Below, piece after piece: positions 9,013-17,126 of a stretch of DNA of 64,000 nucleotides. Below the pieces are notes generated by a model. It was not told the origin of the DNA. It ran no database searches and worked only from the letters and a program-made list of their open reading frames with translations. Every line of letters begins with the position of its first letter. Position 1 is the first letter of the stretch. Both the position numbers and the translations under genes were made by a program. The DNA comes from Vibrio sinaloensis DSM 21326. GTDB lineage: Bacteria > Pseudomonadota > Gammaproteobacteria > Enterobacterales > Vibrionaceae. Where the stretch lies: NCBI RefSeq assembly GCF_000189275.1, contig NZ_AEVT01000099.1, positions 1 through 64,000 of the forward strand, read 5' to 3'.

Positions 9013-10353
9013 ATGAAAAAAGTAAGCGTGTTAGCTGCTGCAGTGGCAACTGCCTTAACATCGGGATATGTATTGGCTGAAACAGATGTTGCACTGGATG
9101 TAACTTCTGGTGAATCAACAATGGAAGTTGAAGTAGCAAACCCTACGGAAGTGATTTCTGATGGTTGGGAAGTGCATGGCTACATGTCTGCAAACTTCCG
9201 CATGAAAGATGGCGAAACCATCGATTCAGAATTCGGTAAGCCAGATTACCACTCTGCTGGTACATCTGGTCAAAGTACGAACCAAGTAGAGTTTACGATC
9301 AAAAAGCACACTGAGCACAATAACGGTGTTTGGTCTGACTTCGTAGTACGCTCTGAGTTCGGTAACGGTAACTCGTTCGCCTACTCTTCTGAAGGTAGCC
9401 AAAAAGCGAACGACAAAGCGCAATTTGAAGTGAAAGAAGCGTATGTTGAGCTTGGTGGCATTTCTTTCCTAGGCGAAGATACGTCTATCTGGAGTGGTCA
9501 CAGATTCTTCAACCGTTCTGCAGGTCTTCTTTCTGGTGAGTTCTGGAACCAGTCTTCTGGTCTGGGTGCGGGTGTTCAAACTAAGCTTGGTGGCAACACT
9601 GCAGGTTTTGCGGTAATTGCAGCAGACACTAACGATGACATCAACAATGGTGTTAATAGCGACCGTGAAACTAACGTGGCGTACAACGCATACTACCACG
9701 GTGTTCAAGGTCTAGGTGGTAGCTTTAACTTTGATTTGAAATACATCACTCGTGCGAACAAAACGGATCCAGCAGCAGATAACGGCGTTGGCGCAGCAAT
9801 CACATACAACCGCGACTACTACGGTTTCGATGGTTGGAGCCAAACGGGTATCGCTTACGGTTACGGCGCTGCAGCTAACCGCGGTGTGAACTTTGGTTCT
9901 TGGAGTGGTGACAACAGCTTCACTGATGATTCAAACAGCATCTTCCTAACGTCTTACGGTGTTGCTAACCTGTCTGATTCTTGGCAGCTAGGTACGGAAG
10001 TAACCGCTTTCATCACGAACGAAATGTTCGGTCAAGAAGATCTGACTCGTATCCTTGTAGCAGCTCGTCCTTCTTACAAGATTAACGACAACCTACGTTT
10101 CGAAATGACAGGTAGTGTTTCTAAAGAGAAAATTGCTGATGGTGCGGCATGGGGTCGTCAAGACGACAACACTTACTACATGCTAGAAGCGGCGCTTCCT
10201 GTAACGGTTAACGCTGACTACTTCGGTCGTCCACAAATCAAGCCTTACGTGACTTACTACAACACTGAAGAAGAAAGTGCTGGTGGTATCGGTCTAGCGG
10301 GAACAGACGGTAAAGAAGTTATTGTCGGCATCCACACAGAAATCTGGTTCTAA
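9013..10353 (+). CDS. lamB: Maltoporin (LamB/OmpS family)
   Basis: This outer-membrane trimeric porin admits maltose and maltodextrins. An ATG at 9001 is in frame, but the GGAG inside it sits six bases before the ATG at 9013, so the latter is the start. The signal peptide is MKKVSVLAAAVATALTSGYVLA. The mature protein begins with a short acidic stretch and then WEVHGYMSANFRM, the first barrel strand of the LamB family. It ends in GIHTEIWF, with the terminal Phe required for barrel assembly. At 446 residues it has the usual LamB size. Codon use is strongly biased, as expected of an abundant protein. malM follows after a terminator. Confidence 0.93.
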   Translation: MKKVSVLAAAVATALTSGYVLAETDVALDVTSGESTMEVEVANPTEVISDGWEVHGYMSANFRMKDGETIDSEFGKPDYHSAGTSGQSTNQVEFTIKKHTEHNNGVWSDFVVRSEFGNGNSFAYSSEGSQKANDKAQFEVKEAYVELGGISFLGEDTSIWSGHRFFNRSAGLLSGEFWNQSSGLGAGVQTKLGGNTAGFAVIAADTNDDINNGVNSDRETNVAYNAYYHGVQGLGGSFNFDLKYITRANKTDPAADNGVGAAITYNRDYYGFDGWSQTGIAYGYGAAANRGVNFGSWSGDNSFTDDSNSIFLTSYGVANLSDSWQLGTEVTAFITNEMFGQEDLTRILVAARPSYKINDNLRFEMTGSVSKEKIADGAAWGRQDDNTYYMLEAALPVTVNADYFGRPQIKPYVTYYNTEEESAGGIGLAGTDGKEVIVGIHTEIWF

Positions 10354-10367
10354 GCTAGATTAATTGC

Positions 10368-10391
10368 AAGGCAGCCAGTAGGCTGCCTTTT
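10368..10391 (+). terminator. Terminator or attenuator between lamB and malM
   Basis: A nine-base perfect stem (AAGGCAGCC, loop AGTA) is followed by TTTT. It lies 14 bases after lamB and 35 bases before malM. It probably lets abundant lamB message end here while some transcripts read through to malM. Confidence 0.85.
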
Positions 10392-10425
10392 GTCATTTTA
10401 ATAAAACAACCTTTAGTGAGAGATA

Positions 10426-11301
10426 ATGATGAACAATAAACACTCTTTGTTAGCCGTTGTGCTAGGTGCTTTGCTAGCGGGTTGTGCCTCAAATACCCCG
10501 ATTGATAAACAAGTTGCTGCCCCTACCAATGCAGAAGTTTGCTGCAACGACTACACCCAATTCCCATATTCTCAACTTGGTGATAAAGAAGATCTATCGT
10601 TTGAAATCGATATGTCGTCGCCAATTGGCAAGTTTGCTGAAGGCAACAGCTATTTTGAAGCGTTCCGTTTTAGTGAGCGCTCTGGTCAAGTACAAGTGAC
10701 TGTCTCAAGCTTAATGATTGATGATTCAGTCTTCTCCCCTCAAGTACAATTGCTCGATACTAACTTCAACGTTGTTAAAACCCTTACTTTGAGTGATTTC
10801 CAGGTACTCGCTTCCAACGCGTTTACTCGTACTCGTTATGTGGCCAAGTTCAAAGCTAATGCGGAAAAGACCCCTTATTTTGTTATTTACACGCCAGCGG
10901 AAACGCTAGGTAAAAGTGTAAAAGTCGATCACCCGGCTAAAGTACGCGCTAAAGAGTTTGGCGAAGTGATGCCTATGGTGACGGATCCTGTATACACCTA
11001 CCAACTTGGTGGTGATATTGAGCTTGAGGTTGAGACCTTAAAACTGCGCCCGTTCCGCGCCACGGCAGCGGTTGCTGCTCCGGTTGCTGCCGCACCAGTC
11101 GTTGCCGCCAAACAAGAAGTGGTCAAGCCGAAATCAGCTATTCAGGTTCAGCCAGATACGCAAAGTTACTACTTCAATGCCATTGAAAGTGCTGTTGCTG
11201 CAGGTGATATTCCTAAAGCCCTGAGCTTACTTGATGAAGCAAAAGCGCTAAACATTAAGGGCGCGCAAGAAGTGTTTGTAAAAGCCGTTAATGCAAAATA
11301 A
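10426..11301 (+). CDS. malM: Maltose operon periplasmic lipoprotein MalM
   Basis: MalM is a maltose-regulon protein of the envelope whose exact activity is still unknown. A lipoprotein signal with lipobox LLAGC (Cys near residue 20) precedes a MalM_C-like beta domain in about residues 40-205. An Ala/Pro/Val-rich linker near residues 207-230 (repeats of APVAA) leads to a short helical tail. The gene lies just after lamB, the normal position of malM in enteric bacteria and Vibrio. Two ATG codons in tandem start the frame; either could be used. Confidence 0.88.
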   Translation: MMNNKHSLLAVVLGALLAGCASNTPIDKQVAAPTNAEVCCNDYTQFPYSQLGDKEDLSFEIDMSSPIGKFAEGNSYFEAFRFSERSGQVQVTVSSLMIDDSVFSPQVQLLDTNFNVVKTLTLSDFQVLASNAFTRTRYVAKFKANAEKTPYFVIYTPAETLGKSVKVDHPAKVRAKEFGEVMPMVTDPVYTYQLGGDIELEVETLKLRPFRATAAVAAPVAAAPVVAAKQEVVKPKSAIQVQPDTQSYYFNAIESAVAAGDIPKALSLLDEAKALNIKGAQEVFVKAVNAK

Positions 11302-11342
11302 AGGCGAATAGCCGCAAACACACATTTCGTGACTACGAAACT

Positions 11343-11373
11343 AAAAAGGCAAACCTGTTGGTTTGCCTTTTTT
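11343..11373 (+). terminator. Intrinsic terminator after malM
   Basis: A long stem (AAAAAGGCAAACC with its complement, loop of four) runs into TTTTTT. It ends the lamB-malM unit. The following 185 bases before the next gene contain no clear reading frame. Confidence 0.9.
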
Positions 11374-11559
11374 GTCTGGATGGTCACCCAACGCCAATGT
11401 ATGGCATAGAACTGCCCAATTGGTTACATCTATTCAGTTGCCAGCTTATGTAGCTGATTGTCGTTACTCTGTCTCTCCAAATATGCAATTTATTACAATG
11501 CTTCAGCTATTTAGGTGCTAAATTCCTTGCGTTTATCTTGTAATGAATAAGGAATTCCA

Positions 11560-13083
11560 ATGAAGAAACGCTCATTGGGTCTAGTTGCTGTTTTGTCAAT
11601 TTTGGTGTCATCGCAAAGCTTTGCAGATGATGTACTACCAATCGAAAAAGTATGTAGCTCAGAAGTTGTCGAGCATTTAGAGCAACCCATCACTCAAGAT
11701 GCTGACTTGTTCTACTACTATTTAAGCTTAATGGAAGGTAGCTGCTATCCCGATATAGACCGGGATAGAATTGACCCTGTTAAAGTCCTTCAACATTTTG
11801 CTGCTCTAGGAGAGCCTTTAGCGCAATACTCTCTGGACAATGATATTGAAGCTCTGCTCGCGAAGGCGAGAGCAGGTGACGTCTCAGCTCAAATTTATAC
11901 TGTCCTTAAGAACACCGAATATAACAGTATTGGCAAAGTTAACACTGCGGAACAAACCGTGGTTATACCTAGGGAAGAGCTCAATAGGTATATCACTGCA
12001 ATGGTCGCTTTAGCACAAAAAGGGGATGCTAGGGCAATACTTCCAACCATCGTTTACATGATTGATGCACCTAACCCTACATACACAGTTGAGACTAGGT
12101 TCAATATCGCACATGATCTCGTAGAACGCTTTGGTCAGTTCAACATGATGTATGCGGTCATGCTTAACATGTGGAAGATCACTCACAGTGATTTTGAAAT
12201 TTGTATCTCTGAAGACGAAACCATGCTGATTGATCGACAAAACATGTCAGTGCTATGCGGTATGGCTTTTGATAGAAAACGGTATGACGAGCTTAAGACG
12301 ATGTCTAGCAAAGAGAGGCTAGTCAGTTTCAAGAATTACTTGGCAAGCGTTAAGCTTAGCGACGAGGAAGTTGAAACACGCAAGGGAGCAGTCAAATGGC
12401 TCGAAGAAATGAGAACGGTATCCATATATTCTTTGCTAGAAGTCCCTTACTCCAGAGAACTACTCCCTTATATGGTGTATAGACCATACGGTCAATATCG
12501 GCTACAGGAGATCCGTGCAGAGTATTGGTATAAGAAATACGCAACTACCCACACGGTTGATGAAACAAACTTTAAACTGTTGCTAGCTCTTTCTAGCCAC
12601 TTGTATTTAATCGATTCCTCTCAAGCGGAGGCCGTGAGGGAGAGTTTCACTGACTTTATTCCATTCAGCGAAAACCTGTACATATACAGTCATGTAAAAC
12701 GCGGAGAACATGTTAAGGCTGAAGAGTTATACCTGAAACAGGTATTTGAGCATGGCGATATTGACGCATTACATAACCTAAGCATGATTTATGAATTTGT
12801 AATAAAAGATCACGTCAAAGCAAGAGCTTTAATGGACATCTATTCTGAGTACAGACCTGATTTTAGTGAGCACATACTAAGTTCTTTTCGTCGAACTGGT
12901 CATTTCAAAGAGAACTCGCCAGAGTTTGAATTACAGGTTAAGGAACAGACAAAGCGATTTAAGAAAAAGTTGCCCAAAGATGCTTCTACTACCCAATTTT
13001 TCCTGACATGGAACGATGCACTTAAACCCTACCTAATTGGAAAGCTCGATCAATTGATCGCTGAGGCAGATAAGTCTCAGTAA
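11560..13083 (+). CDS. Exported Sel1/TPR-like protein of unknown function
   Basis: The 507-residue product has a clear signal peptide (MKKRSLGLVAVLSILVSSQSFA) and an AAGGA ribosome site. The mature part looks all-helical with degenerate Sel1-type repeats. Segments such as GEPLAQYSL, AGDVSAQIYTV and HGDIDALHNLSMIYE follow the Sel1 rhythm of small residues before an Ala-X-X-X-Leu helix. Four mature cysteines could form disulfides in the periplasm. Sel1 proteins usually act as scaffolds for protein contacts. It stands alone between two terminators, and its codon use is less biased than that of its neighbours, with more ATA and AGA/AGG codons. No partner can be inferred from context. Confidence 0.75.
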   Translation: MKKRSLGLVAVLSILVSSQSFADDVLPIEKVCSSEVVEHLEQPITQDADLFYYYLSLMEGSCYPDIDRDRIDPVKVLQHFAALGEPLAQYSLDNDIEALLAKARAGDVSAQIYTVLKNTEYNSIGKVNTAEQTVVIPREELNRYITAMVALAQKGDARAILPTIVYMIDAPNPTYTVETRFNIAHDLVERFGQFNMMYAVMLNMWKITHSDFEICISEDETMLIDRQNMSVLCGMAFDRKRYDELKTMSSKERLVSFKNYLASVKLSDEEVETRKGAVKWLEEMRTVSIYSLLEVPYSRELLPYMVYRPYGQYRLQEIRAEYWYKKYATTHTVDETNFKLLLALSSHLYLIDSSQAEAVRESFTDFIPFSENLYIYSHVKRGEHVKAEELYLKQVFEHGDIDALHNLSMIYEFVIKDHVKARALMDIYSEYRPDFSEHILSSFRRTGHFKENSPEFELQVKEQTKRFKKKLPKDASTTQFFLTWNDALKPYLIGKLDQLIAEADKSQ

Positions 13084-13099
13084 AACTAAAAAAACCGTC

Positions 13100-13128
13100 A
13101 GCCGCTTTTAATCAGAAGCGGCTTTTTT
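13100..13128. terminator. Bidirectional terminator
   Basis: The stem AGCCGCTT/AAGCGGCT has an eight-base loop and is flanked by TTTTTT on the plus side and by a run of A on the other. It therefore serves both the Sel1-like gene and the converging LysR gene. Confidence 0.87.
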
Positions 13129-13133
13129 CCCTT

Positions 13134-14039
13134 TTACTGGTCGGGCAGTGCGCAGGGAAGTTCGTCTAATGTGGCTTTGATCTGCTCGATGAAGAGTTCA
13201 GCTGGTCGCGAGAGAGGTTCGTGGCTGCGGTGAATGACCCCCAACGCCAGTTTGATACTTGGCTCAAAGGGTTTAAAAACTAAGCCGGCCCAGTTTTGCC
13301 CATAACAGGCGAGATCGTCGACAAGCATGACACCTTGATTTTGTTGTACTAACAAGCAGCCGTTGGCAAATTGGTTAACTTCTATACCGACTTGTATTTG
13401 GCCATTTTGGTGTGGCATTACCGGTCTTAACACCTTTTTGAGCCAAGCTCCACCGTGGCAATAAATTACGTCTGTTGCCGCCAAGTCTTCCGATGTTACC
13501 AGCGCTTTTTCTGCTAAAGGGTGGCCTTTTGGCATCACGCACACCACCTTACCTTCTCGAATTACCCGCGCTTCTACGTCTTTATCGTTATACGGAAAAT
13601 GGATCAACCCTAAGTCGGCTTGACGCCATTTGACGTGATTACTGATATTAACGCTATTGTGAATTTCAAAACGAAACCGAACTTCTGGCCACTGTTGGCG
13701 ATAGTTTTTTATCGTATGCGGCACGAGGATCTGACCAATCAAAGCCTCGGCATTGATGATCAACGGAGTTTGCTTCAACTCACCCAGATCACGGCAAAAA
13801 TCCTGAAAATGATCCAGTGATTGAATCACTTGCTCTGCCTCTTTGTAGAGCGACATCGCTTCAGGAGTGGGGACAATTTTGCCGTTCATCCTTTTAAACA
13901 GTTGGACACCCAGTTTGCTCTCCGAATAAGCGATCATCTTACTGATAGAAGGCTGGGAAACGTGCAGAGCTTTAGCGGCTTCTGTAATTGAGCCTGTCCG
14001 CATTACTTCGGTGAACACTTCGATTTGGCGTAAGTTCAT
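13134..14039 (-). CDS. LysR-family regulator next to dadA-like gene
   Basis: This is a 301-residue LysR-type transcription factor. The N-terminal winged helix-turn-helix covers about residues 1-60 (MNLRQIEVFTEV, GSITEAAKALHVSQPSISK). A substrate-binding-like effector domain of two lobes follows from about residue 90. It is divergent from a DadA-like amino acid dehydrogenase 137 bases away, so it probably controls that gene. A T-N11-A dyad lies just upstream of its own start. The ligand is unknown; an amino acid or the substrate of the neighbouring dehydrogenases is likely. Confidence 0.92.
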   Translation of the reverse strand: MNLRQIEVFTEVMRTGSITEAAKALHVSQPSISKMIAYSESKLGVQLFKRMNGKIVPTPEAMSLYKEAEQVIQSLDHFQDFCRDLGELKQTPLIINAEALIGQILVPHTIKNYRQQWPEVRFRFEIHNSVNISNHVKWRQADLGLIHFPYNDKDVEARVIREGKVVCVMPKGHPLAEKALVTSEDLAATDVIYCHGGAWLKKVLRPVMPHQNGQIQVGIEVNQFANGCLLVQQNQGVMLVDDLACYGQNWAGLVFKPFEPSIKLALGVIHRSHEPLSRPAELFIEQIKATLDELPCALPDQ

Positions 14040-14042
14040 GGC

Positions 14043-14057
14043 ATAGCTTTTGGTTAT
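14043..14057. promoter_or_regulatory. Putative LysR-type operator (T-N11-A)
   Basis: The sequence ATAGCTTTTGGTTAT is an imperfect dyad (ATAGC-N5-GTTAT) with the T-N11-A core bound by LysR regulators. It lies three bases upstream of the lysR start and 120 bases upstream of the divergent dadA-like gene. A close match lies next to the second LysR gene at 16537-16551. Confidence 0.4.
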
Positions 14058-14176
14058 GAAGTGGCTAATTTTTGTTATTTGATGTTATGCGTGGCGACTG
14101 ACAATATCAAGTGATGTGTGAAGGTTGCCGCTAAGGCTTGCTGCCTTTTCGAACGGATGACGAATAGGATTGTGAC

Positions 14177-15445
14177 ATGACGAATAAAACCATTGCGGTA
14201 GTTGGTGCTGGCATTATTGGGGTTACCAGTGCTTACATGCTGAGACAGGCGGGCTATAAAGTCGTATTAGTGGATGCAGAGCATGGCCCCGCGCTCAAGA
14301 CAAGCTTCGCCAATGGTTGCCAATTAAGCTATTCCTACGTTGATGCAATGTCTTCGCCAAGTTTGGTCAAAAAGCTGCCTAAGCTATTGCTCGGAGCTGA
14401 CCCAGCTTTTCGAGTAAACCTGTTTCCAGACCTGTCATTACTAAAGTGGGGCAGTCGATTTTTATGGCAGGGGCAAGCAGCCAGAGAGCAGAAAAACACT
14501 CAGGATCTACTCAGGTTATCTCACTACTCTAGGCAGGTTCTTCACCAACTGCTTTCTCAATCGGCGCTAGAGTTTGCGCACCGTGAATCCGGTAAATTAG
14601 TTATTTATACCAATCCACAAGACTTTGATAATGCAAAGGCACGAGTCGCTCAAAAACGGGCTTGGGGATGTAAACAGGAGATCCTCACTCCGCAAGAGTG
14701 CATTGCCATTCAGCCAAGCTTACAACGGCTACCAAAGCCGTTAGCTGGGGGAATCTACGCTGCCACGGATGAAGTTGGAGACCCACATCGCTTCGCCAAT
14801 CAACTTCTGGACCAGTTGGTGAAAGACACTGGGTTTGAAGCGAGATTTAACTGCCGAATCGAGAAAATTGTTAGAAAAGGTTCGTCGGTGCAATCACTTG
14901 AAACCTCGACTGGCAGCCTATGTGCCGATGCTTACGTGTGGGCCACTGGCGCTGAGAGCTTACCCCTGCTCGCGGACATTGGGCTTAACGTGCCTATCTA
15001 TCCGATTAAGGGGTATAGCCTCACTGTTCCAGCGACCGAATCTGCACCAGACGTATGCATTACGGACATAGACAACAAAGTGGTTGTCGCTCGAGTGGGT
15101 GACCGATTGAGGATTGCAGGTTGCGCAGACATTGTTGGTTACGACCCCAGAATGGATCAACAGAGAATCGCCCATCTGTTACAGGTATGCCGGAGTCACT
15201 TTCCAGACGCTGGTCACTACAATGAGGTACTCAATACTTGGGCAGGGTTTCGTCCGGTTACCCCAAGCAGTGTTCCAATCATTGGTCAAGCGGGCGCTGA
15301 CAACCTGTTTTTAAACATGGGGCATGGGATGTTAGGTTGGACGCTCGCACTAGGTTCTGCCTCGTTGCTCACTGCTCAGGTTAAGCAGCAAGCCTTACCG
15401 ATAGACGCGACTGGTATGCGGCCTGAAGATCATGGCATCAGTTAG
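14177..15445 (+). CDS. D-amino acid dehydrogenase-like FAD oxidoreductase (DadA family)
   Basis: The enzyme should oxidatively deaminate D-amino acids (or a related secondary amine) to the oxo acid, passing electrons to the membrane quinone pool. The FAD-binding Rossmann motif is at residues 7-20 (VVGAGIIGVTSAYM), followed by the DadA-like segment SFANGCQLSYSYV. A C-terminal segment (WAGFRPVTPSSVPIIG, then NMGHGMLGWTLA) contains the conserved Arg-Pro and Gly-His residues of the DAO fold. At 422 residues it has DadA size. AGGA precedes the ATG by eight bases. It opens a 9-kb block with a TRAP transporter and a second, multi-subunit amine dehydrogenase, which suggests a D-amino or imino acid substrate. 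Exact specificity cannot be read from the sequence. Confidence 0.85.
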   Translation: MTNKTIAVVGAGIIGVTSAYMLRQAGYKVVLVDAEHGPALKTSFANGCQLSYSYVDAMSSPSLVKKLPKLLLGADPAFRVNLFPDLSLLKWGSRFLWQGQAAREQKNTQDLLRLSHYSRQVLHQLLSQSALEFAHRESGKLVIYTNPQDFDNAKARVAQKRAWGCKQEILTPQECIAIQPSLQRLPKPLAGGIYAATDEVGDPHRFANQLLDQLVKDTGFEARFNCRIEKIVRKGSSVQSLETSTGSLCADAYVWATGAESLPLLADIGLNVPIYPIKGYSLTVPATESAPDVCITDIDNKVVVARVGDRLRIAGCADIVGYDPRMDQQRIAHLLQVCRSHFPDAGHYNEVLNTWAGFRPVTPSSVPIIGQAGADNLFLNMGHGMLGWTLALGSASLLTAQVKQQALPIDATGMRPEDHGIS

Positions 15446-15627
15446 CCAAAAATCGCTGGCTTACAGTAGTGATGGCCACTTTTCCTGGCAGCTACCTCAA
15501 TGTCTTGTAACCAACATTTATGACGAATTTTCTCTGCGCTCGGCTCTTCTGGCCCTGCTATCAGCAAGAACTGTTGGCGATCAAAGTGGCACCATGAAGA
15601 GCCATGTCTATCAAATTCCCGCGACAA
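15442..15627 (-). CDS. Possible 61-residue protein translationally coupled to LysR
   Basis: A minus-strand frame overlaps the last 17 bases of the second LysR gene and runs to the dadA-like stop. It starts with TTG. The translation is rich in His, Trp, Cys and charged residues (for example SSWCHFDRQQFLLIAGPEEP) and looks more like protein than a random shadow. The gap would otherwise be empty. I recognise no family. It could be a small coupled gene or the remnant of a longer one. A frame on the opposite strand also spans this stretch but looks less protein-like. Confidence 0.35.
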   Translation of the reverse strand: MSREFDRHGSSWCHFDRQQFLLIAGPEEPSAEKIRHKCWLQDIEVAARKSGHHYCKPAIFG

Positions 15628-16528
15628 ATGACTTCACACTCTGCTGAATATTCTCAGCGAACAATTTAGCGAGCTGCGACATAGGTTTATGTGCCGGAGT
15701 GAGAATTGCGTGATCAAACGTGAGCACGGGAGAGAAAGGGCGAAAAACCACTTTTCCTTGCTCGCCCTTATAGAGTTTGTAGCTGGCAGCACTGATAGGA
15801 TCGCAGATACAAGCGCACAATTGCTGCTCGACAAATTCAAAACCAGAAATGTAGTTTTGTAGCTCAAATCTAGGCCGATAGACGGCATTATGCTCTTCAA
15901 ACAACAGTCTTAAGTGTTCGCTGGCTGCGTGGCGCGTAAATAGAGTGGCGAGTGGGAAATTATCAAGATCGTGAGGAGTGATCGCTTCTTTGTTCGCAAG
16001 AGGATGATCAACGTGTAAGGCACAGACTCCTTGTAAGTGAATCGGTTCTACGTGGAAGGAGTCTCTATCTTTGGGCAGCTCTGAATAGCCAATGTCGTAC
16101 TGCTGGGAAGCAATCCAATCTTGAACCATGGTTGAGCTACGCATCATCATCGAGACTTCTACTTCTGGCCTGTCTTTTACAAACTCTGCGATAACGTGAG
16201 GCATAAAGAACAGCGCAGCGGCTGGCATGCAGGCAATGCGCAATTTACCTCGTGTGAGATTTTTAACCTCCGCCATCAATTGGGTCGAACGCGACAGGCG
16301 TTCTAGAATCGCGTCGGTCTCTTCAAGTAAAAAATACGCCTCTGGGTTTGGTACTAGTCGACCTTTATGTCGCTCAAAAAGTGCAAAGCCAAGCTCTTTC
16401 TCTAGTCCGACCAGCATTGCACTGATCGCAGGCTGTGTTCTGCACAACGTTTTGGCCGCTAAGGTTACCGAGCCAGAGCGCATCACAGTACGAAAGGTTT
16501 CCAGTTGTTTGATAGAAAGGTTATTCAT
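15611..16528 (-). CDS. LysR-family regulator next to TRAP transporter operon
   Basis: A second LysR-type regulator, 305 residues, is distantly related to the first. The helix-turn-helix region (about residues 1-60) reads SIKQLETFRTVMRSGSVTLAAKTL and TQPAISAML, and the effector-binding domain begins near residue 92. It is divergent from the TRAP transporter and dehydrogenase operon, with 113 bases between the starts, and is the obvious candidate regulator of that operon. A T-N11-A dyad lies directly upstream of its start codon. Confidence 0.92.
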   Translation of the reverse strand: MNNLSIKQLETFRTVMRSGSVTLAAKTLCRTQPAISAMLVGLEKELGFALFERHKGRLVPNPEAYFLLEETDAILERLSRSTQLMAEVKNLTRGKLRIACMPAAALFFMPHVIAEFVKDRPEVEVSMMMRSSTMVQDWIASQQYDIGYSELPKDRDSFHVEPIHLQGVCALHVDHPLANKEAITPHDLDNFPLATLFTRHAASEHLRLLFEEHNAVYRPRFELQNYISGFEFVEQQLCACICDPISAASYKLYKGEQGKVVFRPFSPVLTFDHAILTPAHKPMSQLAKLFAENIQQSVKSFVAGI

Positions 16529-16536
16529 ACAAGCCT

Positions 16537-16551
16537 ATAAGAAAAAGTTAT
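16537..16551. promoter_or_regulatory. Putative LysR-type operator (T-N11-A)
   Basis: ATAAGAAAAAGTTAT has the same ATA-N9-TAT frame and GTTAT half-site as the dyad at 14043-14057. It sits nine bases upstream of the LysR start and about 90 bases upstream of the TRAP operon start, a usual place for an autoregulating LysR site. Confidence 0.4.
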
Positions 16552-16641
16552 CAGATTAGAGGAATTTTAAATTTGTTTTTATTGTTTGTCATCATTAAAT
16601 TAACGAGGTGTTTACAAATAAAACAATAAGGAAATAACAAC

Positions 16642-17124
16642 GTGGAGCAAAAGTTTAGATATCTACTCACTTTCCTGATTGCATCAGTGGCATTGATGCA
16701 GTTTGTTCAGGTAGTGACACGATATGTCTTTGAAGTTCCGATCATGGGGCTTGAAGAGTCGATGGTTATTCCGACCTTATGGCTCTACATGCTTGGTGCG
16801 GTGAATGCGTCTAGGGAAGATACGCAAATCCGCGCAAACGTACTGGAAATCTTTATCAAGACAGAGCGAGGTCATCAAATCTTAGCCCTTATTAGTGAAA
16901 CGATCAGCTTGGTGATTTCAAGCTGGCTGACCTACTGGGCTTGGGACTATGTTAAGTATGCGTGGAGGGTTTGGAAAGAGAGTCCCACACTTTATATCCC
17001 TACTTTTTATCACGAGTGCTCGGTTTTTATCGGTTTACTCCTGATCACTCTCTTTATCGCAATGCATGTGGTTAAGTTGATTCGCCAACTTATGTCGCCG
17101 TCCTATCAAGTAAATAAGGTCTAA
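16642..17124 (+). CDS. TRAP transporter small membrane subunit (DctQ type)
   Basis: This 160-residue protein with four predicted transmembrane helices is the small permease subunit of a tripartite ATP-independent periplasmic transporter. It starts with GTG after AAGGAAA. The conserved DctQ features are visible: an early helix ending in QVVTRYVF, then the MGLEESMVIPTLWLYMLGA segment, then Arg and Asp residues before the third helix. The large subunit starts two bases after its stop. It is the first gene of an operon that continues through the dehydrogenase subunits to ridA. Confidence 0.9.
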   Translation: MEQKFRYLLTFLIASVALMQFVQVVTRYVFEVPIMGLEESMVIPTLWLYMLGAVNASREDTQIRANVLEIFIKTERGHQILALISETISLVISSWLTYWAWDYVKYAWRVWKESPTLYIPTFYHECSVFIGLLLITLFIAMHVVKLIRQLMSPSYQVNKV

Positions 17125-17126
17125 TT

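Noticed and set aside
15432..15647. Plus-strand frame of 71 codons after the dadA-like gene
   Set aside because: It has no ribosome site, overlaps the end of the dadA-like gene and the convergent LysR, and its translation looks less protein-like than the opposite strand.
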